A stretch of 55,383 nucleotides of DNA from NCBI RefSeq assembly GCF_000455445.1, contig NZ_HG417090.1:8190-63572 (forward strand), in the 5' to 3' direction. The notes below the pieces were generated by a model. The model was not told where the DNA came from. It saw nothing but the letters and a program-made list of their open reading frames with translations, and did not search any database. Shown here piece by piece: positions 42,840-51,443 of this stretch. A program made the translations under genes and the position numbers. This DNA is from Hoylesella timonensis 4401737 = DSM 22865 = JCM 15640. Lineage in GTDB: Bacteria; Bacteroidota; Bacteroidia; Bacteroidales; Bacteroidaceae. Each line of letters opens with the position of its first letter. Within the stretch, counting starts at the first letter, position 1.

Positions 42840-43034
42840 ATGAAAAAAACATATATACAACCACAAGTGTATGTAAAGACGCTAATGGGGAATACTGGTA
42901 TCATGGTCACTTCCAACGAAAATCCAAACATTACAGTGGGTGTTGATGACTGGGATTCTGAGGATATTGATGGCAGTAACGCTAAACGCTTTGAAACGGA
43001 CTGGGACGAAGCGGGACAAATATTCCCTCACTAA
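42840..43034 (+). CDS. Small protein (64 aa) of the MKKTYIQPQ type
   Basis: A short soluble protein starting MKKTYIQPQVYVKTLMGNTG and ending with an acidic tail. Bacteroidales genomes have many small proteins with this start, often preceding exported peptides. It lies 25 bases after the fimbrillin gene and before a terminator, so it is probably part of that operon. No function is assigned. Confidence 0.6.
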   Translation: MKKTYIQPQVYVKTLMGNTGIMVTSNENPNITVGVDDWDSEDIDGSNAKRFETDWDEAGQIFPH

Positions 43035-43088
43035 CAGTTTTAGGACTGACCCACAGTTTTGATAAAGACGAACGTTATAAACAAGCAT

Positions 43089-43121
43089 AAAGGAGGCAAA
43101 ATCTTGCCTCCTTTATTGCTT
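43089..43121. terminator. Bidirectional terminator between convergent genes
   Basis: AAAGGAGGCA (43089-43098) pairs with TGCCTCCTTT (43105-43114), followed by ATTGCTTGTTT on the plus strand. It separates the fimbrillin operon from the minus-strand genes. Confidence 0.75.
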
Positions 43122-43123
43122 GT

Positions 43124-43771
43124 TTAATCAGCTCCACCTACCCCTATATGAATCCACCCCTCATCATTGTTTATATTGTGCAATCCATCGTTGTCACACT
43201 CTTGTGTTAGATAGGATTTGTCACTATAAAAGATAATCCACGCCTCGGGGGCGTTGCGGTCAACTTTGTAAGTAACTTCCCTCTGCAGCCTGTTCTGGAT
43301 ATAAGCCTTGATGTTGACCGTGATAGTTCCTTTCATATTCTGGGCATAGTCTGGTAGATGTTTTGTGATGCTAAAATCTTCGTAATAACACAAGCATGCG
43401 ATGTCACTGGTGGTGCATGTGTAAGTACGACTGATCAAACCATTTTTTTGAATTAACACGGTGGAACTCTCATATTTATCATCATTAATTGTCGGTCGGT
43501 CACCGCCTTGCTTAACCCACTCAGAAGTCGTATAGAAGCCAGCTTTGTTGTTGACGGTTACAGGGTAGCCACTCTTCTTTTTCGAGTCTATAGCAAACAC
43601 ATTGCTCTCTGAACTAAACCTCGTTGTGTCGCCCATATAAGTTACAATCAGTTTGGCTGTCACTGGCTTAGTTGTTTCATTCGTGTCATTCAAGTCTTCT
43701 TTCTCGCAAGCTGTTAAGCAGAATACAGCAACACAAAGAATAAATAAGTGAAATAAATTTAGTCTTTTCAT
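43124..43771 (-). CDS. Lipoprotein of unknown function (215 aa)
   Basis: From ATG 43771 (MKRLNLFHLFILC) the signal peptide runs to lipobox CLTAC. An earlier in-frame ATG nine codons upstream is less fitting for a signal peptide. The mature part starts acidic and low-complexity (EKEDLNDTNETTKP), then has strands with several cysteines (TYTCTTSDIACLCYYED). Its C-terminus contains acidic repeats. It resembles no family I know. Confidence 0.7.
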   Translation of the reverse strand: MKRLNLFHLFILCVAVFCLTACEKEDLNDTNETTKPVTAKLIVTYMGDTTRFSSESNVFAIDSKKKSGYPVTVNNKAGFYTTSEWVKQGGDRPTINDDKYESSTVLIQKNGLISRTYTCTTSDIACLCYYEDFSITKHLPDYAQNMKGTITVNIKAYIQNRLQREVTYKVDRNAPEAWIIFYSDKSYLTQECDNDGLHNINNDEGWIHIGVGGAD

Positions 43772-43866
43772 ATGACAGTTTTTTTTTGTGTGAAACAATT
43801 TTGTTTAATATTTTATCAATTTTGTGTGTAAAGATATATATAACAATTTAAAAAATATTGTTTTTA

Positions 43867-44157
43867 TCAGAAAATTACTATTATGTTCTTATGTAGGTTA
43901 TTCCAGCCAATTTCGTAATACTCACTATCCTCGTTGGGCATGACCAGTATGCCGCCATGATGGGTGACGGGGTACTTCACTGCCATAACCTTGGCATTGG
44001 TATGCCCCTCGCCATTATCCAGCTCGGCTATAACATAAGGGAAATTGGCAAACCAGTGGTATTCTCTATCTGGGTGATGGTACATGGTTATGTTCAATGT
44101 GCGTAGGGCATCTTGGTGTCCATTGACGTGCTGCTGTAAGAAATCTGCGTGTTTCAT
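43867..44157 (-). CDS. Hypothetical protein (96 aa)
   Basis: A soluble protein with several His and Trp residues (NITMYHHPDREYHWFANFPYVIAELDNGEG). It is one of three consecutive minus-strand small ORFs that I think recur in Bacteroidales mobile elements. Function unknown. No signal peptide or membrane segment. Confidence 0.55.
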   Translation of the reverse strand: MKHADFLQQHVNGHQDALRTLNITMYHHPDREYHWFANFPYVIAELDNGEGHTNAKVMAVKYPVTHHGGILVMPNEDSEYYEIGWNNLHKNIIVIF

Positions 44158-44203
44158 ATCTGTTTGAGTTGTGGCAGGGTGGTTAGCCCTGCCGTTGCCT
44201 CTG

Positions 44204-44776
44204 TTATGCTACTACCTTGTACTCGTGGACGGAAATGTAAGTATCATCTTCGTGTTCCTCGTTCCACTTGTCTATTTCTTCCTTTGTCACGTGTTCCCTG
44301 CCCATCAGTTCTGCCACATAGCTCATAGCCTCTTCTTTCTCTGAGAAATACTCATGATCGTACTGGTTGTTGATGGCAGACTCCACATAGAACCTATCAG
44401 AGAAATACTTGCCTTCGGCATCGTTGGTGGCGTATATCTCGCAGCCCGGCTCTTCCACTATAAAGTAGATGGTGAGGTCGGGCATCAGCTCTGACAAGAC
44501 CTCATAGAAATCGGTGGCTCCCCAAGCTTCTTCTGCGTCGATGCGGAGTACATGACCATCAAAATCGTAATACTGGATAAAACCTCGAAGGTACTTCTTC
44601 ATCTGATCATCGGTGGCTCCCAACGTCTTGACGATGTTACCTTCCCAGCTATCACTTGCCGTCTCTTGCACTGGCTACTTACGACCCTCCATGAAGTCGT
44701 CTATCACTTGATATACCTTGTTTACCTCTTCTTTGCTACCCTCAATAACGTAGCTTGTACTTGCCCAATTTGCCAT
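44204..44776 (-). pseudogene. Hypothetical gene interrupted by an in-frame TAG
   Basis: From ATG 44776 the frame gives MANWASTSYVIEGSKEEV... for 33 residues, then TAG at 44675-44677, then stays open for the remaining 157 codons (WEGNIVKTLGATDDQMKKYLRG and more). Both parts look like one protein: the usual MANW start and the WEGN segment follow one another in related ORFs as I recall. A Lys/Gln to stop mutation is likely. A GTG just after it could restart translation. Confidence 0.6.
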
Positions 44777-44815
44777 AATTCTAAAAGTTTTGAATGTTAT
44801 CAATATGTTGTTGTC

Positions 44816-45052
44816 TTAGTCTGTAAAAGCATTTAGACGCTGCGTCTCAAACTCCCACTCATAGTCTCGGTTGTTGCACTGCGTTTGAAGATTGCTCCTT
44901 ATCTCGTTGGCATCGTCCTCGGTCATACCCCGATGTGCTATCAATTGTGCGATAATGCCCTCCATGTCTTCACCGATATACACCAGTTCTCTCGATGAAT
45001 AGTTGTGCCAAGGATTGGTTTTGTAAACCAGATAGATGATTTTTGTCTCCAT
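44816..45052 (-). CDS. Hypothetical protein (78 aa)
   Basis: A soluble 78-residue protein (METKIIYLVYKTNPWHNYSSRELVYIGEDM...) with a helical C-terminal half rich in Asn/Gln. It heads the three-gene minus-strand group downstream of the 149-nt palindrome. No family or function known. Confidence 0.5.
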   Translation of the reverse strand: METKIIYLVYKTNPWHNYSSRELVYIGEDMEGIIAQLIAHRGMTEDDANEIRSNLQTQCNNRDYEWEFETQRLNAFTD

Positions 45053-45135
45053 TGTCGTGAATGTTTAGATGATACATTTCCCTTTAGTTGAACTGCTTTT
45101 GCAACATCGCTGTCGGGATTTCAAATTTTATGTGT

Positions 45136-45284
45136 AAGGTTAGAGCAAGTCCATAAGGCAGAAAAGCCAAGTAATTTTGCGATATTGTCACGGAATACCC
45201 AAATCTTCGATATGGGAAGGCTGCCGTGAGAATATCGCAAAATAGCGGAGCGGTACTATGGCGTTCTGACGGACTTGCTACCTT
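45136..45284. repeat. 149-nt nearly complete palindrome
   Basis: Successive complementary blocks: AAGGT/ACCTT, GCAAGTCC/GGACTTGC, CAGAA and GCCA with TGGC and TTCTG, ATTTTGCGATATT/AATATCGCAAAAT, TCACGG/CCGTGA, and an inner CCCA..ATC/GAT..TGGG. Loop near 45206. It lies outside the IS and upstream of the minus-strand small genes. It could be a MITE-like element, an RNA leader or a recombination site. Confidence 0.8.
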
Positions 45285-45304
45285 TGCTAAGTAAAATTAA
45301 ATCC

Positions 45305-46551
45305 TGAGACCTCTGCAAAACTCTTATCCTAAAATTTGCTCATTACATTATTTTTTTGTACCTTTATGGTATGAAACAAACTCTTTCTTCTCCCAGTTTT
45401 GCCGATGTCGTTCTCGGTCAGCGTAAGGTCAAGCAGACCTTCTTTTCCCAAATAGATAAATTAATCGATTGGACACCTATCCGTGGTATCATAGAAATCG
45501 CTTATACCAAAGGTTATAAATCAACAGGTCGTCCAAGTTATGACAGCTTGATTTTATTCAAGATAGAACTTCTTCGTACATGGTATGGTCTTAGTGACGG
45601 TGAGGTAGAGGAACAAGTAAACGATCGTCTTTCTTTCAGTCGGTTTGTTGGCTTGGGTCTAGAAGATACTGCTCCCGACAGTACTACAGTTTGCCGCTTT
45701 CGCAACACGTTGGTGGAAGCAGAACTTTATGATATGGTTCTCAATGAAATCAATCGGCAACTTGAGTCTAAAGGTGTCATCGTTAAGCGTGGTGCTATTA
45801 TCGATGCGAGCATTACCGATACTCCACGCCGTCCGCATGGACGCAAGGAGTATGAAGTAGTGGAAGACCGTAATGAAGCAGACAGTCGTGATAGTTCAGA
45901 AAAAGCAATGGTAAAGGAAGTTGTTAAGCCAAACGTTGATGGAGATGCAAGATGGATTAAGAAGATGGGCAAACTTCACTTTGGTTATAAGCGACATACT
46001 GTGACTGACGAGAATGGTTTGATTTTGGCGGAGGAAACAACTGCCGCCAACGAAAGTGACATCAAACATCTTGAAACTCCGTTACAGAAAGCCAATCTTC
46101 CTGTTAGAACACCTGTCTATGCCGATAAAGGCTATAACTCTTCAGAGAACAAGGAAGTACTTACTCGGATGAAGCTCAAGAGCAGAATCATGCACAAAGG
46201 GGTTAGAGGCAAGAAGATTACAGAAAGGGAGCAACGTATCAATGTTAGCATCAGTAAGATTAGATACAGAGTTGAGCGTACTTTTGGTTCTATGCATAGA
46301 TGGTTTCGTGCAGGAGTGGCAAGATATGTGGGATTGGCAAAGACACATGCGCAACATATTATGGAGGTTATTGCATACAATCTTTATCGAACTCCTGGGA
46401 TAATTGTGTCCAATTCTCTCAAATAAGGGAGAAATATATATTAAATAGGGGGTATATAAGCCCTTTTGATCCTTAGATAGGCTTTATTTTTAGATTTAAT
46501 GTGGTTATAAGTGAATTTATGAGAGGAAGAGAAGGTTTTGCAGAGGTCTCA
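45305..46551 (+). mobile_element. IS5-family-like insertion sequence, copy 1
   Basis: A 1247-bp element bounded by TGAGACCTCTGCAAAAC (45305-45321) and its complement ending at 46551. One transposase gene fills it. The right flank is a relic of a different transposase. I see no clear target duplication (left flank AAATCC, right flank GAGCCT). Confidence 0.85.
45371..46426 (+). CDS. IS5-family transposase, copy 1
   Basis: A 351-residue DDE transposase. The first Asp is in IIDASITDTP, the second in VYADKGYNSS, the Glu in RVERTFGSM. An N-terminal SPSFADVVLGQRKVKQTFF segment is followed by the DUF772-like RPSYDSLILFKIELLRTWYGLSD. I start at ATG 45371; the in-frame TTG 15 bases upstream lies too close to the element end. 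It appears intact. It is similar but not identical to copy 2 at 53981. Confidence 0.9.
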   Translation: MKQTLSSPSFADVVLGQRKVKQTFFSQIDKLIDWTPIRGIIEIAYTKGYKSTGRPSYDSLILFKIELLRTWYGLSDGEVEEQVNDRLSFSRFVGLGLEDTAPDSTTVCRFRNTLVEAELYDMVLNEINRQLESKGVIVKRGAIIDASITDTPRRPHGRKEYEVVEDRNEADSRDSSEKAMVKEVVKPNVDGDARWIKKMGKLHFGYKRHTVTDENGLILAEETTAANESDIKHLETPLQKANLPVRTPVYADKGYNSSENKEVLTRMKLKSRIMHKGVRGKKITEREQRINVSISKIRYRVERTFGSMHRWFRAGVARYVGLAKTHAQHIMEVIAYNLYRTPGIIVSNSLK

Positions 46552-46794
46552 GAGCCTGTCATAGGCCACTGCAAGGCAGACCATCGGTTAGGGAGGAACT
46601 TCTACAAGGGTCTCTTCGGAGACTCCATCAATGTCATGCTTGCAGCTGCCGCATTTAATTTCAAAAGAGCCATCAGGCTTCTTTTGTGCCTTATTGAAAG
46701 AGTGATTATATGGTGCGCTGGGAGGCTTACTTTAAATTTTCAATCACAATTCACTCCGTTGGTTTTTATGAAATATGGTAGAGTGTCTTTTTGA
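46552..46794 (+). pseudogene. C-terminal relic of another IS5/ISPg-type transposase
   Basis: Directly after the right end of copy 1, the frame reads EPVIGHCKADHRLGRNFYKG then DSINVMLAAAAFNFKRAI, the end of Bacteroidetes IS5-type transposases, followed by a stop. The rest is missing on the left of the insertion. Copy 1 seems to sit in, or next to, an older dead element. Confidence 0.75.
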
Positions 46795-46801
46795 GGGTCG
46801 A

Positions 46802-48736
46802 CTATCTAATATTATATACAAATTGTTGTTGATGATTATTATATATAAAGATTTGCTCTTCTTCTCCTTGAGTTAAATCCCTTAGCCAAAGTAAGGCATT
46901 TTGAGGAGCTTTATAATTAAGAGTCTTTCCTTTTGCTTTCTGTCTTCCTAAAGATATCCATCCATTAATACCGTCTTGATAATATAATTCGTACACATCA
47001 CCTTTCCAAATAAAATTTCCATCATTTCGGGGATAAAAATCTATGCATCCGTTTTGTATTTCTTTGGAAAGATCAAATATAATAGAATTATCTCTAACGT
47101 CTCCGCGAAAATGAGATAGCATATTACCGTCCGTAATATTCTTGGGGTTATAAACTGAGTCTATTAGAGTAATTAATTGTATTGGCATTTTTTTCTTACA
47201 AAGCGTATCTTCATAGACTCCAATATCACCCAATTCAATAGGTTTCCCTACGGGAACTGAATATCTTAAATAACGATATTTTATTGGGGTCTTGAATTGT
47301 AGTCTATAATTACAATAATTCAAAGTATCTTTAAATTCAAATAAAGTTTTGAATGATGCAAAAGAACTATTTGTACTGATATCGATTTTTGCACCAATAA
47401 TACTTTCATAAAGCCATTTCTTAATCCTGGGGATTAAAGGCATTTTACGTTTCAAAATTAGAGTCTCAAATAGATTCTTATTTGGTCTCAATATACGGAT
47501 TTTTCTCTTTCCCGAATAATATATAATAGGATATCCTGCAGGATGGTAATCTCCGTCTTTTGAAAGTACTAATGGCTGATAAATTATATTAGGTTCAATA
47601 TTTCTAAAAATGACAGAATCATTTTGTCCTTTTCCTATATCAACAGGCTTCCAGCCTTTAGCTGTAAAAATACCTAAATAAACACTTTTGTCTTTAGTTT
47701 CAACTGGAACTATCACTGAATTTAAGCCAAAGTAATTTTCGGTAACATCTTTTGTATAAAAGTCTTGCAGCTCTTCAGGAATATTAGTTATCTCATTGTA
47801 CTTATTTTTTTGTTCTTCTTGTATACCAAAACAAGCACGATAAACTTTCCCTTTCTTTCTTCCATCTGTCTGACATACATCTCTTCGGGGGATAAGATCA
47901 TCGTAGCCAAATTGTATAAATGTTCCTGTTGTATCTCTAAGTGTTAGCCATTGGTGTGCCTTTTGATAGTCAGGGGAATACTTAAAATATTCGGTAGCAA
48001 CTGGAATACCACAAGCCCGCATTGCATACAATCCTAAATCACAATTTTCCCTACAATATCCAACTCTATTTGATAACAAAAAAGTTGCATCTAGATGAGG
48101 CAAGGACAATTCACTGTTATATTTTACTGTTTTTTTTTGCAGTTCTTCATTAACTATTCGACAGGCTTCAACGACATCACTTCCATGATAGAGTGAATCC
48201 AGTATAGTCGCATACTTCTTTTTATACACTATTCTCCAATTTGTTAATCGTTCATCACCAACTCGATATGGAAGTATGAGTTCACAGAAGTCTTCAAAAT
48301 TCAGATATTTATTCCATGGTCTTGAAGTCCATGCTTTGAAAGATTCTTCTATATTGTTTATAAGAAATTCAGCTGTTATGATATGTGAGTCGTATATTTT
48401 GGGTAAAGAATAAAATGGAAAACCTTGCCATCTTCTTTTTTGTATTTCTGTCATAGCGTAGAGTTTAGGCGTATTTGCGATATAGGCTAATACTGTTTGT
48501 ATAGAATCTAATTGACTCCCTTCATAACTATACCAATGGGGCATATTACGTATAAGAAATTTGGCCGCCTCTAATTTTTGAGGATCATTCTTATAGTATT
48601 TGAGTACTTTTTCTAATTCTGTGCGATTATTTCCGGCGAATTGGAGAGATGATTCTGTTTGTTGGTCAATAGTGTTATCACTAACACAGGATGAAAAAAT
48701 GAGAACAATGAAAAAGAATAGGATGTTTCTTGGCAT
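46802..48736 (-). CDS. Transglutaminase-like lipoprotein
   Basis: A 644-residue lipoprotein (lipobox FSSC, Cys17). Residues about 190-290 carry a transglutaminase-like core with C228 (RVGYCREN), H261 (KAHQW) and D268 (TLRD), the papain-like Cys-His-Asp triad. The large C-terminal part is strand-rich and ends in a domain with YELYYQDGINGWISLGRQKAKG, reminiscent of discoidin-like folds. It is last in the operon of the fulvocin-like protein and may cross-link or process that protein at the surface. The link is inferred. Confidence 0.78.
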   Translation of the reverse strand: MPRNILFFFIVLIFSSCVSDNTIDQQTESSLQFAGNNRTELEKVLKYYKNDPQKLEAAKFLIRNMPHWYSYEGSQLDSIQTVLAYIANTPKLYAMTEIQKRRWQGFPFYSLPKIYDSHIITAEFLINNIEESFKAWTSRPWNKYLNFEDFCELILPYRVGDERLTNWRIVYKKKYATILDSLYHGSDVVEACRIVNEELQKKTVKYNSELSLPHLDATFLLSNRVGYCRENCDLGLYAMRACGIPVATEYFKYSPDYQKAHQWLTLRDTTGTFIQFGYDDLIPRRDVCQTDGRKKGKVYRACFGIQEEQKNKYNEITNIPEELQDFYTKDVTENYFGLNSVIVPVETKDKSVYLGIFTAKGWKPVDIGKGQNDSVIFRNIEPNIIYQPLVLSKDGDYHPAGYPIIYYSGKRKIRILRPNKNLFETLILKRKMPLIPRIKKWLYESIIGAKIDISTNSSFASFKTLFEFKDTLNYCNYRLQFKTPIKYRYLRYSVPVGKPIELGDIGVYEDTLCKKKMPIQLITLIDSVYNPKNITDGNMLSHFRGDVRDNSIIFDLSKEIQNGCIDFYPRNDGNFIWKGDVYELYYQDGINGWISLGRQKAKGKTLNYKAPQNALLWLRDLTQGEEEQIFIYNNHQQQFVYNIR

Positions 48737-48832
48737 TATAAAAACTAATTGCTTGTGATTAAATTTATCAATTTCTATGTGTTAAAATATTTAAGGAGTA
48801 GAATTATATCATGTATCTACCCCTTAAAAATA

Positions 48833-49291
48833 TCAGAATTTTAAAACTTCCTTGTAATTAGTTTTAAGACAATGATTGCAAAAATCCACCCAACTGAATT
48901 GCACATAAGAACTTAGGAAAAACAAGATAATAAAAGATAACACATATACAGATTTACGTTTTTCTACGTATGATAATGTTGCCAATAATATTGCAGCTAT
49001 AGTACAAATCGTTCCTGTTAGTGTGAATAAAGTACCATTAAAGTCAAAAAATCTAACAGGTATCTCTAATAAGATGCATCCTATAGTAATTGTCGTAGCA
49101 ATTGTATTTACACTAAGTTTAGAATTCTTTCTAAAATAGTGTAGAATGAAGACTGTAAAGATAAAGTACGAAATAGTAAAGCACATTGTACTAATAACAA
49201 TAGAAGCGGATAATCTTGATAGCATTACAATTAAATAGAGGATAATAGACAAAGTAAGAATTATGCTTACTGCTTTCTTTTTGTTTAGCAT
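48833..49291 (-). CDS. Polytopic small membrane protein, possible immunity protein
   Basis: A 152-residue protein with about five membrane segments (roughly 8-28, 32-55, 65-85, 92-112, 118-138). I start at ATG 49291, which immediately follows the fulvocin-like stop (TAATATG). An upstream start would overlap that gene deeply. Tight coupling to a bacteriocin-like gene makes an immunity or export function plausible; there is no motif to prove it. Confidence 0.65.
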   Translation of the reverse strand: MLNKKKAVSIILTLSIILYLIVMLSRLSASIVISTMCFTISYFIFTVFILHYFRKNSKLSVNTIATTITIGCILLEIPVRFFDFNGTLFTLTGTICTIAAILLATLSYVEKRKSVYVLSFIILFFLSSYVQFSWVDFCNHCLKTNYKEVLKF

Positions 49292-49292
49292 A

Positions 49293-49973
49293 TTACAGTC
49301 CTCCACATCTACCATTACAACTTTGTGCAAGAAGCCATCCGCATCCAACAGAACTGCTTTCGCAGTCAGAGTCTTCACATGGACCTGGTGCATTAAAACA
49401 AAAATCAGATAACAATCCTGTATTACAATGGCAAGAGCTTTCTGCACTCATAGACATTTTTGAACCTCTTGTAGAAGGCAGAAAAATAATTTCTCCTTCT
49501 TTATTCTTCATCTTATATCCTGAGCCGGCTATGGCAATACATACTTCTGGTTTCCATTTTAGCTGTTCTATAGCCTCATTCCGCCAATTATAAAAAAATA
49601 ATTCTATTTCATCAAGTTGTATGTCAGTCAAAGGAGTATTTGAAAATACATATGGATGATTTGCCATAAATAACTCAACCTTATGGATATGATTAAGTTC
49701 TTTTGGAGTCCATGATAATTTTTTTATTTCTTGAAATTTCTCTTTCCAAAATAACACTTTTTGTTCCTCTGTAAATGCACGATAGGTTGGTATTGCTAAT
49801 TCTGAGGTAGTACGAAGCCAATCTGCCCGTGTCATTTTATGAATCTCAGGTATATTCTGTTTAACCCAAGAGTTTACTGTTGTATCACAGCTGTAGATAG
49901 TATCATCTTCTGAACATGAAATAAAAACAACAGAAGATAATAAAACCGTTAACATAAAATAAATTGTTTTCAT
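49293..49973 (-). CDS. Fulvocin C-related eight-cysteine lipoprotein
   Basis: A 226-residue lipoprotein (lipobox FISC, Cys20). Residues about 30-150 form a conserved helical carrier region (MTRADWLRTT, EEQKVLFWKEKF, ELFFYNWRNEAIEQLKW). The last 46 residues carry eight cysteines (181, 183, 192, 199, 204, 211, 219, 223), spaced as in fulvocin C of Myxococcus fulvus, a 45-residue bacteriocin with four disulfides. The carrier would hold the Cys-rich part at the surface or before cleavage. Bacteriocin action is unproved. Confidence 0.8.
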   Translation of the reverse strand: MKTIYFMLTVLLSSVVFISCSEDDTIYSCDTTVNSWVKQNIPEIHKMTRADWLRTTSELAIPTYRAFTEEQKVLFWKEKFQEIKKLSWTPKELNHIHKVELFMANHPYVFSNTPLTDIQLDEIELFFYNWRNEAIEQLKWKPEVCIAIAGSGYKMKNKEGEIIFLPSTRGSKMSMSAESSCHCNTGLLSDFCFNAPGPCEDSDCESSSVGCGWLLAQSCNGRCGGL

Positions 49974-50044
49974 AATAAATAATATTTAATGAGCCTACTC
50001 TATTATACGCTTTTCGGCATATGCGATTTATTATTCCAATCATG

Positions 50045-51019
50045 CTATAGGTCTACTATGTCTTTAGGGAACTCTTGCCATCCTATAGCATTTCGTTGCC
50101 ATTTTTTTATGATTAAGCATTTTTTAATCACTATGATTCCAATATTTGTAGAGATTATTTTGGATAGCAGAGTCTTGTCCGATATACCTATAGAAATAGT
50201 TCTTTCTATTCTATTAGTTGTATCCATAGAACTCGTTGTTAAAATAGCATTCCCATTTATTTTATGTGATATATCTAATACTGAATTTATAAGTTTATGC
50301 TTTTCTAGAGTCGAGACTTGATTGTCATTTTGTATAATCCCTATTACAGTATATTTATCTAAACAAAAGAGAGAATCGCTAATATTTGTATAAGCTTTAC
50401 GACCATTCTTATTTATTCGCAATTGTTCTATTGAAAAAATAGGCTGTGCAACGTCTTCTGGTAGCATACATACATTTTCTCCAGTTTTGAATAAACCATT
50501 TTCATGAATAGGTTGCATTTTTAAACCAAATAGGCAAAGACTATATATTCCAATAAAAATGCAGATAGCCCAAAGACGTTCTTTTTCTCTCCTTTTTGTT
50601 TCTTTTTGTCTAGCAGCAACATAAGTGCTCAAAAGTAAAAGAATTATATTTTTTGCAAATGATTGCCATCCTGTAAATGCTAATTGCTCGCCAAAGCACC
50701 CACAGTCAGGCATCTTTCCACTAAGTGCAATAACGAAAGTTATGCCTGTAAAAAATACAAGAATGACTATTGTAATATTGATGGTAAATCTATTAAATAT
50801 GTTAAAAAATAAGAATAAGGAAATAATAAGTTCTGTCCCAATAAGCATTGTCCCTGCAATATCATATATATATGAATCCAGTTCTATGGAACAAGATTGA
50901 AAATACTCATGTACAGTTAAAGCTGTTTTGGGGATATTTAAAGCTTTACTTATACCTGACACAAAAAAAACAATCCCAATAAGATATTGTGCTGCAATAC
51001 TTTTTGTTATATACTTCAT
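50045..51019 (-). CDS. MauE/DoxX-like redox membrane protein
   Basis: A 324-residue protein with four N-terminal membrane segments (about 8-25, 50-75, 80-100, 118-135) and a CGC motif (C106, C108 in MPDCGCFGE), the layout of MauE-type thiol-redox proteins. The C-terminal 170 residues are a soluble domain with a thioredoxin-like strand order but without a CxxC. It could supply electrons or oxidising power for the disulfides of the eight-cysteine protein. It lies 71 bases upstream of that gene. Confidence 0.78.
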   Translation of the reverse strand: MKYITKSIAAQYLIGIVFFVSGISKALNIPKTALTVHEYFQSCSIELDSYIYDIAGTMLIGTELIISLFLFFNIFNRFTINITIVILVFFTGITFVIALSGKMPDCGCFGEQLAFTGWQSFAKNIILLLLSTYVAARQKETKRREKERLWAICIFIGIYSLCLFGLKMQPIHENGLFKTGENVCMLPEDVAQPIFSIEQLRINKNGRKAYTNISDSLFCLDKYTVIGIIQNDNQVSTLEKHKLINSVLDISHKINGNAILTTSSMDTTNRIERTISIGISDKTLLSKIISTNIGIIVIKKCLIIKKWQRNAIGWQEFPKDIVDL

Positions 51020-51023
51020 ATTA

Positions 51024-51443
51024 TTATTTTATATCAGCAATTACCCTTAATATAAGGGTTTTATCCTTGCTATAATTTACAAATATAGATTTACTCATAT
51101 GTCCATTTCGATTCTCTAGGCCTGCTTTTCCTTTTATAACAGTGCTATTGTGCGGAAGTATTTCTCTGTTATAATTCTTTATACTGAGGCAATTACATGA
51201 CACATCTATTTTATCTATTCTAATTAAAGAGTCAGTTAAATTTTTTACTATAAATTCAAAATCAATGGAATCTTTTTTTTCTTTAGAAATTTCACCTAAA
51301 TAACAATGTTTTTGTTCTACATACAAATCTTCTGATGATGTAGATGCAACTTTTGAAGTATCACTTTTTATTTGATTTGTACAATTCAAATTAGTAAAAA
51401 CTAATAGAAATACTAAAGATACAATGTTTTTTACTTTTCTCAT
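51024..51443 (-). CDS. DUF1573 lipoprotein
   Basis: A 139-residue lipoprotein (lipobox LNC, Cys21). The mature part is an Ig-like DUF1573 domain: FEFIVKNLTDSLIRIDKIDVSCNCLSIKNY, then HNSTVIKGKAGLENRNGHMSKSI, typical of ASPM-SPD-2-Hydin-type folds, with a CNC pair. Start overlaps the preceding stop (ATGA). DUF1573 proteins are often encoded with thioredoxin-like and MauE-like genes in Bacteroidetes. Function unknown. Confidence 0.8.
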   Translation of the reverse strand: MRKVKNIVSLVFLLVFTNLNCTNQIKSDTSKVASTSSEDLYVEQKHCYLGEISKEKKDSIDFEFIVKNLTDSLIRIDKIDVSCNCLSIKNYNREILPHNSTVIKGKAGLENRNGHMSKSIFVNYSKDKTLILRVIADIK

